Made by a program: the position numbers and the translations under genes. Shown here one piece after another: positions 1-9,729 of a stretch of 43,262 bases of DNA. The notes under the pieces were generated by a model. That model saw only the letters and a list, made by a program, of their open reading frames with translations. It did not search any database and had not been told where the DNA came from. The DNA is from Actinomortierella ambigua (lineage: Eukaryota > Mortierellomycota > Mortierellomycetes > Mortierellales > Mortierellaceae): contig JAAAJB010000037.1 of the NCBI GenBank assembly GCA_016098155.1, positions 1 through 43,262 on the forward strand, in the 5' to 3' direction. Each line of letters starts with the position of its first letter. Within the stretch, counting starts at the first letter, position 1.

Positions 1-137
1 TTGCCGGCTGTTTCGGGGACTGACCGAGGGGGCCTACAGTAATAGGACAGGGGGTTTGAGCTCAGAGCCATCAACTTGGACCAGCCTCACTACCCATTGC
101 TTTCTGTCTCTTCTTTTTTCTTCTTCTGTTTAGGTGG
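1..137. repeat. dispersed repeat, copy 1 (truncated by window edge)
   Basis: This segment matches positions 391-533 almost base for base. Shared blocks are the opening TTGCCGGCTGT, the central AATAGGAC and CTCAGAGCCAT, and a closing run of pyrimidines ending TTCTTCTGTTTAG followed by a GGC/GATGGC sequence. The end looks like a fungal 3' splice site (polypyrimidine tract plus TTTAG). The copy begins at base 1, so the full unit probably extends left of the window. No coding capacity is convincing. It may be part of an unknown mobile element or a decayed gene family member. Confidence 0.75.
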
Positions 138-390
138 CGAGCATGGCAAGTCAAGACTAACCCAAGCCGAGCCAAGTCGAGCCATGGTTTAAGGTAATTG
201 GGTAGTTTGTGGTCGGAGTGGGAGAGTGAGTGCTTGTTAACAGCGTGCGTAGGTTCGTGGACTATGTGTGCCTACGCCGCCTCTATCTGGGGCTGGGTGG
301 GACGTGCCATGCAATCCCATCCAATCCCCAGGGAGCGGACGCCGGTCGCTGGCTGGGGAGCAGGACCGACCCCTCGCCTGGGGAACCTTC
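138..390. other. spacer between the two repeat copies
   Basis: The spacer contains short reiterations of an AAGCCGAGCCAAGTCGAGCCA type near 160-184, but I see no gene or RNA. Short overlapping open frames here run on both strands and look like chance. Confidence 0.4.
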
Positions 391-533
391 TTGCCGGCTG
401 TCTCGGGTCGGACTACCCGAGGAGGCCAATGTAATAGGACTGGGGGTAACAGCTCAGAGCCATTCTCCCAGACCGGCCACACTACCCAATACTTTCTGTC
501 TTTTCTTTTATTTTTCTTCTGTTTAGATGGCAA
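391..533. repeat. dispersed repeat, copy 2
   Basis: This is the second copy of the ~140 bp unit seen at 1-137, in direct orientation with a ~390 bp period. It retains the same order of blocks and the same polypyrimidine-TTTAG end. Differences are scattered substitutions and small indels, which indicates an old duplication. Confidence 0.75.
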
Positions 534-836
534 GTTTCTCAAGATCTTTGTAATAGGATTCTGAGTGAATAAGAGCAATCAGCTGCGGTAGCAAATAGCT
601 ATGCTCCTGGGACTTTACCTTTGCTAAGCCATTGTGCCTGTATCATACCCCTCCACCTCATTACAGCTCGACGCAGAATATCTTCTCCTTAGTGAAATCG
701 TCGCTATCGGAGGATCATATATGTGGAGCACCTTTATGAAGAGAGTCGATAGGTAGTTTATTTGACAACCTGCTGTGCAGGCCTGGTGGTTGGATAGGTA
801 GAGTGGGAAAGGCATGTAAGAATTGTAGCCTGCGAT
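534..836. other. non-coding, probable 3' flank of the minus-strand peptide gene
   Basis: No supported gene. The part nearest 836 must hold the 3' UTR and polyadenylation site of the minus-strand gene that ends at 837. I see no clean AATAAA on that strand. Confidence 0.4.
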
Positions 837-1058
837 TTACACAATGCATGCGTCCTTGCAGTATTCGTGGCTCTCGCCACTCTTTGTGCACAACAGGTAG
901 CATCGCTGGTCGAGGCACTGATCCGCGCAGTACTTGGCACTGTTGCCATCCTTGACGCAGAGAATGTAGCAGCCCTTGGGAGGGGCAGCCTCGACGGAAA
1001 CGGCGAGCATCATGGTGGCCAAGGTGGCGAGGACAAAGGTGGCACGAGTGAAGATCAT
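837..1058 (-). CDS. secreted eight-cysteine double-hairpin peptide (paralogue 1)
   Basis: This intronless gene encodes 73 residues. Residues 1-24 are a typical signal peptide (MIFTR, hydrophobic core, VEA before APPKG), so the product is probably secreted as ~49 residues. The mature part has eight cysteines at 30, 34, 44, 48, 53, 57, 67 and 71. This gives two identical spacings, C-x3-C-x9-C-x3-C, joined by a four-residue LDxx linker. The two 19-residue units share 11 residues, including Tyr after the first Cys and Gly eight residues after it, so the protein arose by internal duplication. Paired CX3C motifs are the hallmark of alpha-hairpinin and kappa-KTx-type helical hairpins. The fold is inferred and the function unknown (antimicrobial, effector or signalling peptide are all possible). 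It is the only one of the three paralogues on the minus strand. Confidence 0.85.
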   Translation of the reverse strand: MIFTRATFVLATLATMMLAVSVEAAPPKGCYILCVKDGNSAKYCADQCLDQRCYLLCTKSGESHEYCKDACIV

Positions 1059-1141
1059 GGTGAAAATTCAAGGCAAGTTGAAGACGAGGTTGAGTTGTCA
1101 GGAGTGATTGGGGACTTTAAAAATGGCGAAGAAATGTATGT

Positions 1142-1149
1142 CTTTTATA
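1142..1149 (-). promoter_or_regulatory. TATA box of peptide paralogue 1
   Basis: TATAAAAG on the minus strand lies ~85-91 bases upstream of the start codon at 1058. All three paralogues have such a box at 60-90 bases, which supports both the gene calls and the chosen starts. Confidence 0.65.
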
Positions 1150-2082
1150 TTGGCAGGCTTTACACCCGAGGGATGAGATAGGCGCAAAGTCTCTGCCGAG
1201 AATGAGTCTCCTAACTGACTGGCTTGAACCTTGAACCTCTGTGAAAGTGTTTTGATGGAGCACATGATTGGCAATGCTGGAATCGCGCCGCTTTTTTTTT
1301 TCTGGGCGCATCTTGTCATATTCGTAGCATGGTGGGATGGTTGTTTACACTGTGTGCGGTGTGAGTGTTTGCTAGAATCGGAAGTCAAGCCTGCACCAAG
1401 TCAAACAATTACCCGAGTCCAATCGACTGGCGTAGAGCAACAAAACAACAGGGCTTCAGAGGTTGCGTGTGATTTTCGCTGCCAGCCGTTTTCCCAAGGT
1501 GTTTAAATTCGTCTGATCCCTCTAAACAAGGCCAAGAAGTGCGTTTTACACATTTTGTGACCGATGTGACATGGTTGCTGGGATCACAGGATGAAAAAAA
1601 AAGCCCTTGGTACGATGAAAAGTGTACACAAACATGTCAGAGTACAAACATTCTCTACCATTTCTCGGGAATTCTTGAGCCAATCATGGTACTGTGGGCA
1701 TTCTTGTCAGCCAAATGAGTTGGAAACAAAGTATGGTAGTACAGGAATTCATACCTTAAAATTCTCGGCATCAATGTGCAGAAAAGATGTTGGGTAAGGC
1801 GCAAAAGGGACGGGCGAGGCTATTGCATTCCTGCGCAAAAGCTGCCTTGCATTCAGACTATGTAGAAGGTCTCCTCTCCTTACATCGTGGGGCAAGTGTC
1901 TTTGGAAGTTCATCACCTAACTCCGCAGCTGGCGTAGCCTCTCTGCCCTCTTGTAACAAAGCATCCTAATACTTCTGCAATTCAAAATCCTTCTCCCCTA
2001 CCCTTCAAATGCGGCGTGTGGAGAAGTCAATGGATATAAATGGCAATCATGTTCACATTGCAGGTTTCTTCACTTCCTTGGA
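1150..2082. other. intergenic, no gene seen
   Basis: This stretch is upstream of paralogue 1 (minus) and left of the duplicated block of paralogue 2. It holds only short overlapping frames on both strands. I could not see homology to the upstream block shared by paralogues 2 and 3. Confidence 0.4.
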
Positions 2083-3799
2083 ATACACCACATTGTTTCA
2101 GAATCAACACCTGTTCGCAAACTCCTTTGCATGCAGAGCTCTTCATCCGATGCCACTTTCTTTCTAGATTGTGTGACAACATACTCCACATGGTGATCTT
2201 TCTATTCACACCTGGGCTGTAAACAAGTCTTGGTTTTATTTTCATACGGTTTATTCATCGACACGCGTCTAACCATGTATAAGAATCTTTTCTATGCGCC
2301 ATCTGGACCATCAATCAGAAGGAATGGCGAGACCGGCGGTCTTGAGAGTCGTACAACTGGAGCTCCTTCCATGTTGATATATGAAGACTTTCGCGCTGGC
2401 CAGTCCTATATAGTTTAAATCATATTGTTTTTTTTGTCAAGTGTTGACTCTGTGAGCTCACACTGGTGCGACTACATGTTGGATTAGGCTCGTCGTGCTT
2501 TGATCACAAAAAGTTCCCTGGAATTTTAGAGTTGTGATTGTGGAAGAAGCAAAACGGGGATAGAGTGTGAGAATCCCTCGATCGAGTCCTTGTCTTGTGG
2601 GAGGTACAGTGGAACTCAAACAACAGGACGATGAGCCCATTGAAATTGCTCGGGTCCCGTGCCACTGCCCAAAAAGGTGGCCATGTCCGCGCGAACATGT
2701 TAAATGTGCTCGTTTCGGGCCAGAACGGTTTTCTTTCAGTAGTCGGATCGTGGTTGCTCAGGGTATGTTTGTCTACTTATCGCTCTGGTCGTCATGTCAT
2801 CTCGCTGTCTTCACTTTTCAAGCCCATCAGCTAAGGGAAACTGAGCCAGGCCATGGCTGATATGCACTCCATGTCAAGATTCTCTCTTACATTTTGTAGA
2901 CTGCAATCGGAAACGAGCTGATGACCTTGCGAGTGTGCTTGACTGTAAATAGTCTTGACACAAAATGCAGCCGTGTGTCGATTTTCTCCTGCCGTTTCCA
3001 TGCACCCATGGTATGTCAATCATTCAGGGGAGGTGGACTTCCATACTGCTGAAGAGAAGGCACGGTGTGTGGCATCAAACACATGAATGTGCCAGGTTAT
3101 TAGCACGTATTTCTCTTGCAAGAGAGGGGCGAACCTCCAGATAGCATTCCCTCAGCTTGGTAGCGATTAAGGTTGCGGAAGAATTCTTATCATACGAAAA
3201 TTTTGGCTGTAGCCCCGTTCTGATATGTGCGCGCAGTTTATAGGAAACTTTCACACTCTGGCAGCAATCCTTGCATCCCACTCCACACTTCTGGACGATC
3301 ATCCTCGAATAGGTTGTTAGATATATGCGGATAACTCCGCGTTTCGCATCGCAGCAATAGACAGGTTGTGCACTCGCCTGGCTGTCGTGGTGACTTGCAA
3401 CCTGCGTCCTGCAGACACCACATCACGCACGGATGCATGTTTCTCGCACAACAAGCAAAGAAGGGGGCATCTGTCTATTCTGTCTGGGAATCGTTGAAAG
3501 GAATGGCGCTGATATCCGAAGCACCACAAGGTAAAAGCGTGGGACAAAAGCCACTCCTAAAGAACATGCTGATCTTTCTACATTGCATTGTCTACCTGTT
3601 CCCATCCATGCAGACACATTACTTCTCTCTGAACGAGCGAGAGAGAAATACAGAATATGTAGGTGTAGGATCCCTACTCTATGCATTCAAAGTAGGGTGC
3701 CCATGGACGGATACTAGTCTTTTCGTTGATCTATAAAGGCTGCATCGTTTCGTATCAAAATGGACACTACAGTACACGCCCGACTCATCATCCACTACC
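2083..3799 (+). repeat. duplicated upstream block A (of peptide paralogue 2)
   Basis: This is non-coding DNA alignable with 4749-6394. Matching landmarks in order are GCATGCAGAGCTC (2129 against 4794), TCTAGATTGTG (2163 against 4827), GCTTTG...CACAAAA (2497 against 5127), ATGTCAATCATTCAGGGG against its partner near 5724, CGATTAAG (3163 against 5794), CATCACGCACGGATG (3421 against 6007) and TATCCGAAGCAC (3513 against 6108). The offset drifts between ~2.59 and ~2.71 kb, so indels have accumulated since duplication. Confidence 0.8.
3732..3737 (+). promoter_or_regulatory. TATA box of peptide paralogue 2
   Basis: TATAAA lies ~63-68 bases before the ATG at 3800. The surrounding bases, with GGC just after it, resemble those of paralogue 3. 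Confidence 0.75.
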
Positions 3800-4021
3800 A
3801 TGCTCTTCACCCGCGCCTTCCTTCAGTCGATTCTCCTTGCCGTCGTCCTGCTGGTCGTCATCGTTCAAGCCGCACCCCGCAGGGGCTGCTACCGCCTGTG
3901 TCGCGATGATGGCATGTCCAAGAGCGAGTGCGAGAAGCAGTGCCTTGACAAGAACTGCTACCGTGAATGCCTCCAGATGGGCGAAACCAACAAGTACTGC
4001 AAGGACGCCTGCATGGACTAA
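3800..4021 (+). CDS. secreted eight-cysteine double-hairpin peptide (paralogue 2)
   Basis: This intronless gene encodes 73 residues. The signal peptide is residues 1-24 (MLFTRAF start, VVLLVVIVQA core), with APRRG after the predicted cleavage. The cysteines are at exactly the same positions as in paralogue 1 (30, 34, 44, 48, 53, 57, 67, 71), again two C-x3-C-x9-C-x3-C units with an LDKN linker and a Gly eight residues after the first Cys of each unit. The first unit is basic and acidic (RDDG, EKQ), as in paralogue 3. The residues between cysteines vary much more than the framework, which suggests surface diversification. The start is fixed by the MxFTR alignment and by the TATA box. The role is unknown. 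Secretion is predicted from sequence only. Confidence 0.88.
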   Translation: MLFTRAFLQSILLAVVLLVVIVQAAPRRGCYRLCRDDGMSKSECEKQCLDKNCYRECLQMGETNKYCKDACMD

Positions 4022-4748
4022 AATTATAGCATTCAGAGGCGCAATCTCTTCTCTCCCTCCTACCACACCATTTTTTTCATTGGTCAATCTTCTGTACCAA
4101 GTCCTGAAATTAAAGTAATCGCGCTTTATCATGATCATTGGGATTATGAAGATCATCTTCTTGTTCATCGATGCGGGAAGTGTTCACCACTAGTGTATGG
4201 ATCGATCTGAACTATGAATGTTCTCTTCTACTCAATGTTGAGTTCTCTTAAGACGACACCAAAGCGAGGTGATAGAACAGCCATCGTGGTGATCGAAACA
4301 CAGTTTGGTTTAACGGCGGCGTTCTCAGGAAATATGAAAAGGAGAAGCGCTCGCCGTACCAGCTGTCGAGCCATGGATATTCAAGCATTCGAGATTTATA
4401 CTTTTGGCTGAGGAGGCAGAGAATGAATGATTTACATGCGTTGGGAGAAGAAGGACTGAAAGCAAGTCAAAGCCACAAGGTCGCACCCATGCTTGTCTTC
4501 TGAGTTTCGCCATACTCTTTTATCTCTTCGACCAGATAACTCACTGAGTTCACGGTCAATGAGTAATTATATGTCTGCCAGTGGATAGTCGACTGCATAC
4601 TATGATAATTAATCTTCAATTTGTTACTCGGAGCCAACGATTTGTCCTGAGTGCAAAGTCTAGAAGGGGAAGGGCACGTATTCTTGCGCGCGCCAACAAT
4701 GAATTACCGACTGCTTCCCACTGTCAGACGAGGCGCGAGGGGCCATTT
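4022..4748. other. intergenic, 3' flank of paralogue 2
   Basis: No gene supported. The likely polyadenylation region is near 4110, where an AATTAAAG sequence occurs. The rest holds only short chance frames. Confidence 0.4.
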
Positions 4749-6394
4749 TACGCCCCAGTGTTTCCGAAACAACACATGTTTACAAGCTCCCTCGCATGCA
4801 GAGCTCCTCAGCCGAAGCTGAATTTTTCTAGATTGTGCGACAGAGATTCTTTTGTCGTTCTCGGCTGCAGACATTTCTTTTTCACACGGATAAATCGCTG
4901 CTTTGCTTTTTCGAATGCGCCTCTATCCATGTAAACAAGACCAAAATGTGCTCTATCTTGGTGTACTTGGACGGGGACATTCGTACCATTGGCGAAGGAT
5001 TGATGGGTCTGGCATTCTCGAGTGCTTTAAAATTGCAAATCTCCGCAGGCGTAAAAAGGACTATTGGATTGCCTCTACGCAGCAAGCGATTGTCTGGCGA
5101 TCGATTGCTGGGCAAAAGCCCATGATGCTTTGTCACAAAACTTCCTGTACATTTAGAGTTAGATGGATGAGAAAGATATGCATAAGCTAGAGCCATTGTC
5201 TTCTTGGAGGGGCACTTGAACATGAGAATGCTTGGGTCTTTTGCGACTACCAAAGCCTCCATGCTAGACTCTGCCCATATGTTTACGTATCATGAAAATG
5301 GTTTTCCAGTCATGCGACTCGCGACAATGCTGAATAAGAAGACGAGAGCGAGTATGACTTCTGTGTCAACACCACTGGCTCTCAGGAGCTTTACAGTGAT
5401 TGTTCAGGTGCCACAAATCGATCTTCACTGGCGCACACGTAATATCGGGTTACTGGGCACTTCATAGGATAGAGAGAGTCTACACAACGCGCCTCATTTT
5501 CCGATTTCACTATGCACTATGTCATTCTCGCTGTGTCCGCTTCTGACGCGTATCGCCAAATGAGAACAGAATCGACGCATGATTGGCATGTACACCATGC
5601 AAAATTTCCCCTTTCCATTCGCTGACTGCGATTGGTCGCGAGCAGTGTGTTGTTTTCCTTACCTGGGGATGAGTGTGCATGGCTGTAGTCTTGGCGAAAA
5701 GTTTAGCCCTGTGCATTCATGGCATGTCGATCGTTCAGGGGAAGTAAACTTTGTACAGCCGCAAAGAAGTTAGAAACTCGATTAGTCCTGGTCACGATTA
5801 AGATTGGGGTTTTACACCCATGAGAAAACTTTGGCTGCAAATACACCGTCTAGTCTAGTGTGCACAATGTACGGCTTTAGCTCATCAACTGGACCCTGAT
5901 CTCCGCGTGTTTTCTAGAAAGCTCTCGTGTTCAAGTTGAAGTCTAGGCCTCTTAACTCATCCGCCCAGTAGTCTTACCAACCTGCAACTGCATCCTGCAG
6001 AAACTGCATCACGCACGGATGTCATTCCGAAAATGTCACGAGAGCAGTGAACAAATGGTATTGCCTACTTTCTCAGTCTGGAGGCCGCTGCGGGAAATGC
6101 CACAAAGTATCCGAAGCACTACAGGCTGAAACGTAGGACAGTACCTCTGCCACAACGTACGCCAATCTCGGCGCATTACATTGTGCCTGCTCTCTTTGTC
6201 TCCTCCGACCGCACACAATCCGCTCTCAATTTGACAGTGAGAAATAAACGAAGCGACCCATACTGCTATGTGCTCAATGGATACCTACAGTCGATGGACG
6301 GTAGCTACATCGCTGGTGTATAAAAGGCCACATTGGTTCGCATCGAAATCGACAATCCACAGCGCTCTTGATCCACTGCCCCTTTTCCACGATC
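4749..6394 (+). repeat. duplicated upstream block B (of peptide paralogue 3)
   Basis: This is the second copy of the block described at 2083-3799, in direct tandem orientation. Conservation of several islands over more than 1.6 kb upstream of a 74-codon gene is longer than a core promoter needs. The short open frames within it are not conserved between the two copies, so I do not call genes here. Confidence 0.8.
6319..6326 (+). promoter_or_regulatory. TATA box of peptide paralogue 3
   Basis: TATAAAAG lies ~70 bases upstream of the ATG at 6395. The following GGC and the TTCGCATCGAAAT stretch align with the region after the paralogue 2 TATA box. Confidence 0.75.
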
Positions 6395-6619
6395 ATGATT
6401 TTCACTCGCACCTTCATTCATTCGGCCATCCTCGCCACCGTGCTGCTGGTCATCACCGTCCAGGCTGTTGCAACTCGCACGAGCTGCTACCAGATGTGCC
6501 TCAACGACGGCGTTCCACGGGACGAGTGCGAGAAGCAATGCCTCGACAACAAGTGCTACCGCGACTGCGTCAAAACGGGTGACCCCCCCAGGACCTGCAA
6601 GAAGGCGTGCATGACATAA
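6395..6619 (+). CDS. secreted eight-cysteine double-hairpin peptide (paralogue 3)
   Basis: The gene encodes 74 residues with no intron. An in-frame ATG nine codons upstream (6368) would add a polar leader. I chose 6395 because MIFTRTF aligns with the MxFTRxF start of both paralogues and gives a clean signal peptide (cleavage near residue 24, VQA). The cysteines at 31, 35, 45, 49, 54, 58, 68 and 72 again make two C-x3-C-x9-C-x3-C units with an LDNK linker. The x9 loops contain prolines (VPRDE, DPPRT) absent from the other two copies, so the hairpin turns may differ. It lies at the end of the tandem duplicated block. The function is unknown. Confidence 0.87.
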   Translation: MIFTRTFIHSAILATVLLVITVQAVATRTSCYQMCLNDGVPRDECEKQCLDNKCYRDCVKTGDPPRTCKKACMT

Positions 6620-6708
6620 AAAAAAATGAACCGCTCAGAATCCACACTTTTGTCCCTCCTTTGACCTGCTGGGCCCTCTCAAGTCATAGGTCGAATTCCT
6701 CTTTATCA

Positions 6709-6714
6709 AATAAA
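6709..6714 (+). terminator. poly(A) signal of paralogue 3
   Basis: A canonical AATAAA lies ~90 bases after the stop codon of paralogue 3. Confidence 0.55.
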
Positions 6715-7718
6715 TCATTGAAATGCATACAATTAGTTGATATGATTGTGTTGTAACAAGTCCGTAACATTTAGCTCAAAGTCCCTTTCAAGCAAGGCAT
6801 ATGTGAAAGACACGTAAAGAACGAATATTGTGGAACAGATTTACAATGGTTGTTTGCAAATCCCTATACAAGGCCCGGATCGAGACGACAGGTATTATGG
6901 CAACACAACAAAATGATACTATGTAGCAGAGACTACCATTGTCAACGGTGAAGAGGGGATATGAAACGAAGGGAGATGCAGCAGGGTATTGTCGTGCTGG
7001 CGTAGCCTCATGAACACGCCGCTTGTTTCGCAACATCATACATAAACCATGCCGGTTAGCTAATGGGACTGAAGATCAAGAATCCTGGAGCTTTAGAGCG
7101 TGTAAGAGACTATGCTGAGTGTTGGGTTGCTCTCAACGGATGGTACCACTGAGATGGTTGGTTTTTGATTGCCGCAACGAATAGCTGTTATCTCAACCAA
7201 AGGTTTCATTGGACAGGGTAGAACTTGGAAGAGAGAAGCCAGGTTCTGAGAGACTGGGGTACAGAGAAGAGAGGCTCAAGACCTTTTCCTGTCACATACG
7301 ACAGTTCTGGCAACGTTCTCAATGATCCCTTGGAGCCAACGGTATTCTCTGGTTCTAGCGCGAAAATAGAGAACACTGGCGTGCAGGATAACCTATGCCG
7401 CTGGAGCGCGAAGGAGTGTAGCTTGTATTCTATCCCGCCAAGCTGACCCCTCGCCCTAAAACGTGAAGACGTGTGGTGCTTCAGTCGCTCGGCTGCATCA
7501 GGGACAGCTACATTCAGCAGTGGCTCAGGCCATTGGTCTCCGAGGGCCAACGGGCAGTCCCTTAAGTATCATTCATGCATGTGTTGGAACGATATGGCAT
7601 CTGCAACAACTCACGAACCTGCGGCATAGAAAAAGAGATTGATGACGACAAAACCGCTCAAATCATTCTTTTTTTCGCCATTCCATCATCAACCTTCACC
7701 GCATTGACACACTTCGCC
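6715..7718. other. intergenic, upstream of hexokinase
   Basis: No gene I can support. A 114-codon frame on the minus strand (7206-7550) is open but has no recognisable domain, start context or promoter. The last ~60 bases before 7719 are pyrimidine- and TCA-rich, as expected of a fungal 5' leader. Confidence 0.4.
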
Positions 7719-9560
7719 ATGGCAACCACGCAATTGCAACCTCCATTTCAGCATGTCATTGATGCATTCACTGTCCCTGGTTCGACCTTTGAGCGTCTCG
7801 TTGACAAGTTTATTGCAGAGCTCGATGAAGGACTGGCGGTCGAAGGGGTCATGGTAAGGCATTGCTATTATTCTGTGGGCAGTTTCTTAAACTCCCAACG
7901 CATTAATGGTACTAACCTGCTCGGTCGGTACTTGTTGCCCAATTAGCCCATGATCCCTGCCTTTGTCTACCACCTTCCAAGTGGAGAGGAGACGGGTCCT
8001 GTCCTCTCCGTGGATTTTGGTAAGTGATAACGTGTGAAAATGGGGCTAAGCGTTTGCACACTAAGAACCATTTAGTTTCTGACAAGTGCCCGCCTTTTTT
8101 TTTTTTTTTTTTTTTTGCCGTTGTTGTCCTTATCATAGGTGGTACAAACCTTCGCGTCTGCGAGACGATGCTCAAAGGAAAAGGCGAGTTTGACTTGAAA
8201 CATGAAAAGTGGCCCATTTCTGACGAGATCAAGAAGGGTAACGGCCGTGTGCTGTTCCGTTGGATTGCTGAGCGAATCGAAGAGTTCCTGAAGGCGAGAC
8301 CAACTTTTGACCCATCCAGGACGTACCCCCTGGGAATGACCTTTTCATTCCCAACTGTGATGGAAGATATTGATGTCGGAAAACTTTTATTCTGGACCAA
8401 GGGTAAGTGACTTGCAAGGGCCGTATGGATGCCTCTCTTCTCCTTCCCCTTCCTGGCCCCCCTCGCTTCCTCCGAGAGTCCTGACCAAATATGCTTGTTT
8501 ATTTTAATATACTGGCTTTGCTTCAGGCTTCCACGGTAATGACCTGGTTGGTCAAGACATTGTCGCGGTTTTGCAAGAGTGTATCGACGCCAGAGGGTTG
8601 CCCGTTAAGGTCAACTCGCTGATTAACGATACGGTGGGAACGCTCCTTGCCACAGCCTACAAGAACCCCAGCTGTGAAGTGGGCATCATCTTTGGTACCG
8701 GTACGAATTGTGCTTATCAGGTAAGCAACCTTGTTTTCTTTCTTGGTGCTGCTGTCACCCTTCATGACGTTGCGGGGTTGAAAATGAAAGCTGACACGTT
8801 GGGGTGCTCCTTTTGCTGTTGATGTGTACAGGAGGACCAATCCAATATTACCAAGATCAAGGCTGGTGCGGCGAATGCGACTTCACCTTCGGGCAAACAG
8901 CTGATCAACACCGAGTGGGGTGCTTTCGGTAACAAGAGCGGTGCTCTCCCTGCCAATGACTTTGATCGTATTCTCGACAAGAACAGTAGCCGCCCTGGTA
9001 TGATGGCGTATGAGAAGATGGTCTCCGGACTTTACATCTCCGAATTGACGCGTATCGTTCTCCAAGAGCTCGCACTGAAGGGTCACCTCTTCAACAGAAA
9101 GTTTTCGTCGAGGGAGGATCTCGGTCGGCTTGGCGTGAAGGAGTCATTCACAGGACTCCATATGGGCACCCTTGAGGGTGACGAGTCTCCCAGCCTGGAT
9201 GCCATTGCTGACCACTTCAAGTCATCGTATGGCTTTGACACGACTCTTGAAGAGCGCAGAGCCATCAAGGCCATCTGCAGCGCTATTTCACTTCGAGCTG
9301 CCCAGCTGTCGAGCGTCGGTATTGCAGCGATCATCAAGAAGCGCAACTTGCTTGACAAGCCATGCAAGTGTACCATCGGTATTGACGGAAGTCTGTTTCT
9401 CAAGTACCCCAACTTTGCTCAACACCTGAAAGAGTCGCTGTACTTGGCGTTCGGCAAAGATATCGTCGATCGCAAAGTCGAACTAATCCCTGCCGAAGAC
9501 GGTAGCGGTGTTGGTGGCGCTTTGGCTGCTTTCCTCACCAGCCAGCTGAAGTCAAAGTAG
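7719..9560 (+). CDS. hexokinase
   Basis: Five exons are inferred: 7719-7853, 7947-8019, 8139-8402, 8527-8720 and 8832-9560, encoding 464 residues, normal for a fungal hexokinase. It phosphorylates glucose or other hexoses with ATP in the cytosol, the first step of glycolysis. Visible motifs are the phosphate-binding loop VDFGGTNLRV (residues ~67-76, split by intron 2), the sugar-binding stretch TFSFP, KGF followed by GND, the catalytic-Asp motif INDTVGTL (Asp ~192), FGTGTNCAY, INTEWGAFG, and the adenosine-side IGIDGSLFLKYP and DGSGVGGAL. The last differs from the usual DGSGKGAA by Val for Lys. Phases agree at all four junctions. Intron 2 has a 22-T run just before its acceptor. Hexokinase against glucokinase specificity cannot be read from sequence. 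Confidence 0.95.
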
Positions 9561-9729
9561 AGCATTTTTTAAGAGCTTCCATGGTCATTTGATGTTTGTG
9601 ATAAAGTCTTTTTTTTGGGTTATTACTATTACAAAAGAAATGTGCTACGTGTACCAGGGGAGCACCAGCACTACAAAAGGCTGAAAGAGAGGGATATGCA
9701 GAATAGAGACAAGAAAATGGAGTTGATGT

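Noticed and set aside
7206..7550. 114-codon open frame on the minus strand upstream of hexokinase
   Set aside because: No domain, no promoter, no splice context and no similarity that I recognise; an open frame of this size can arise by chance.
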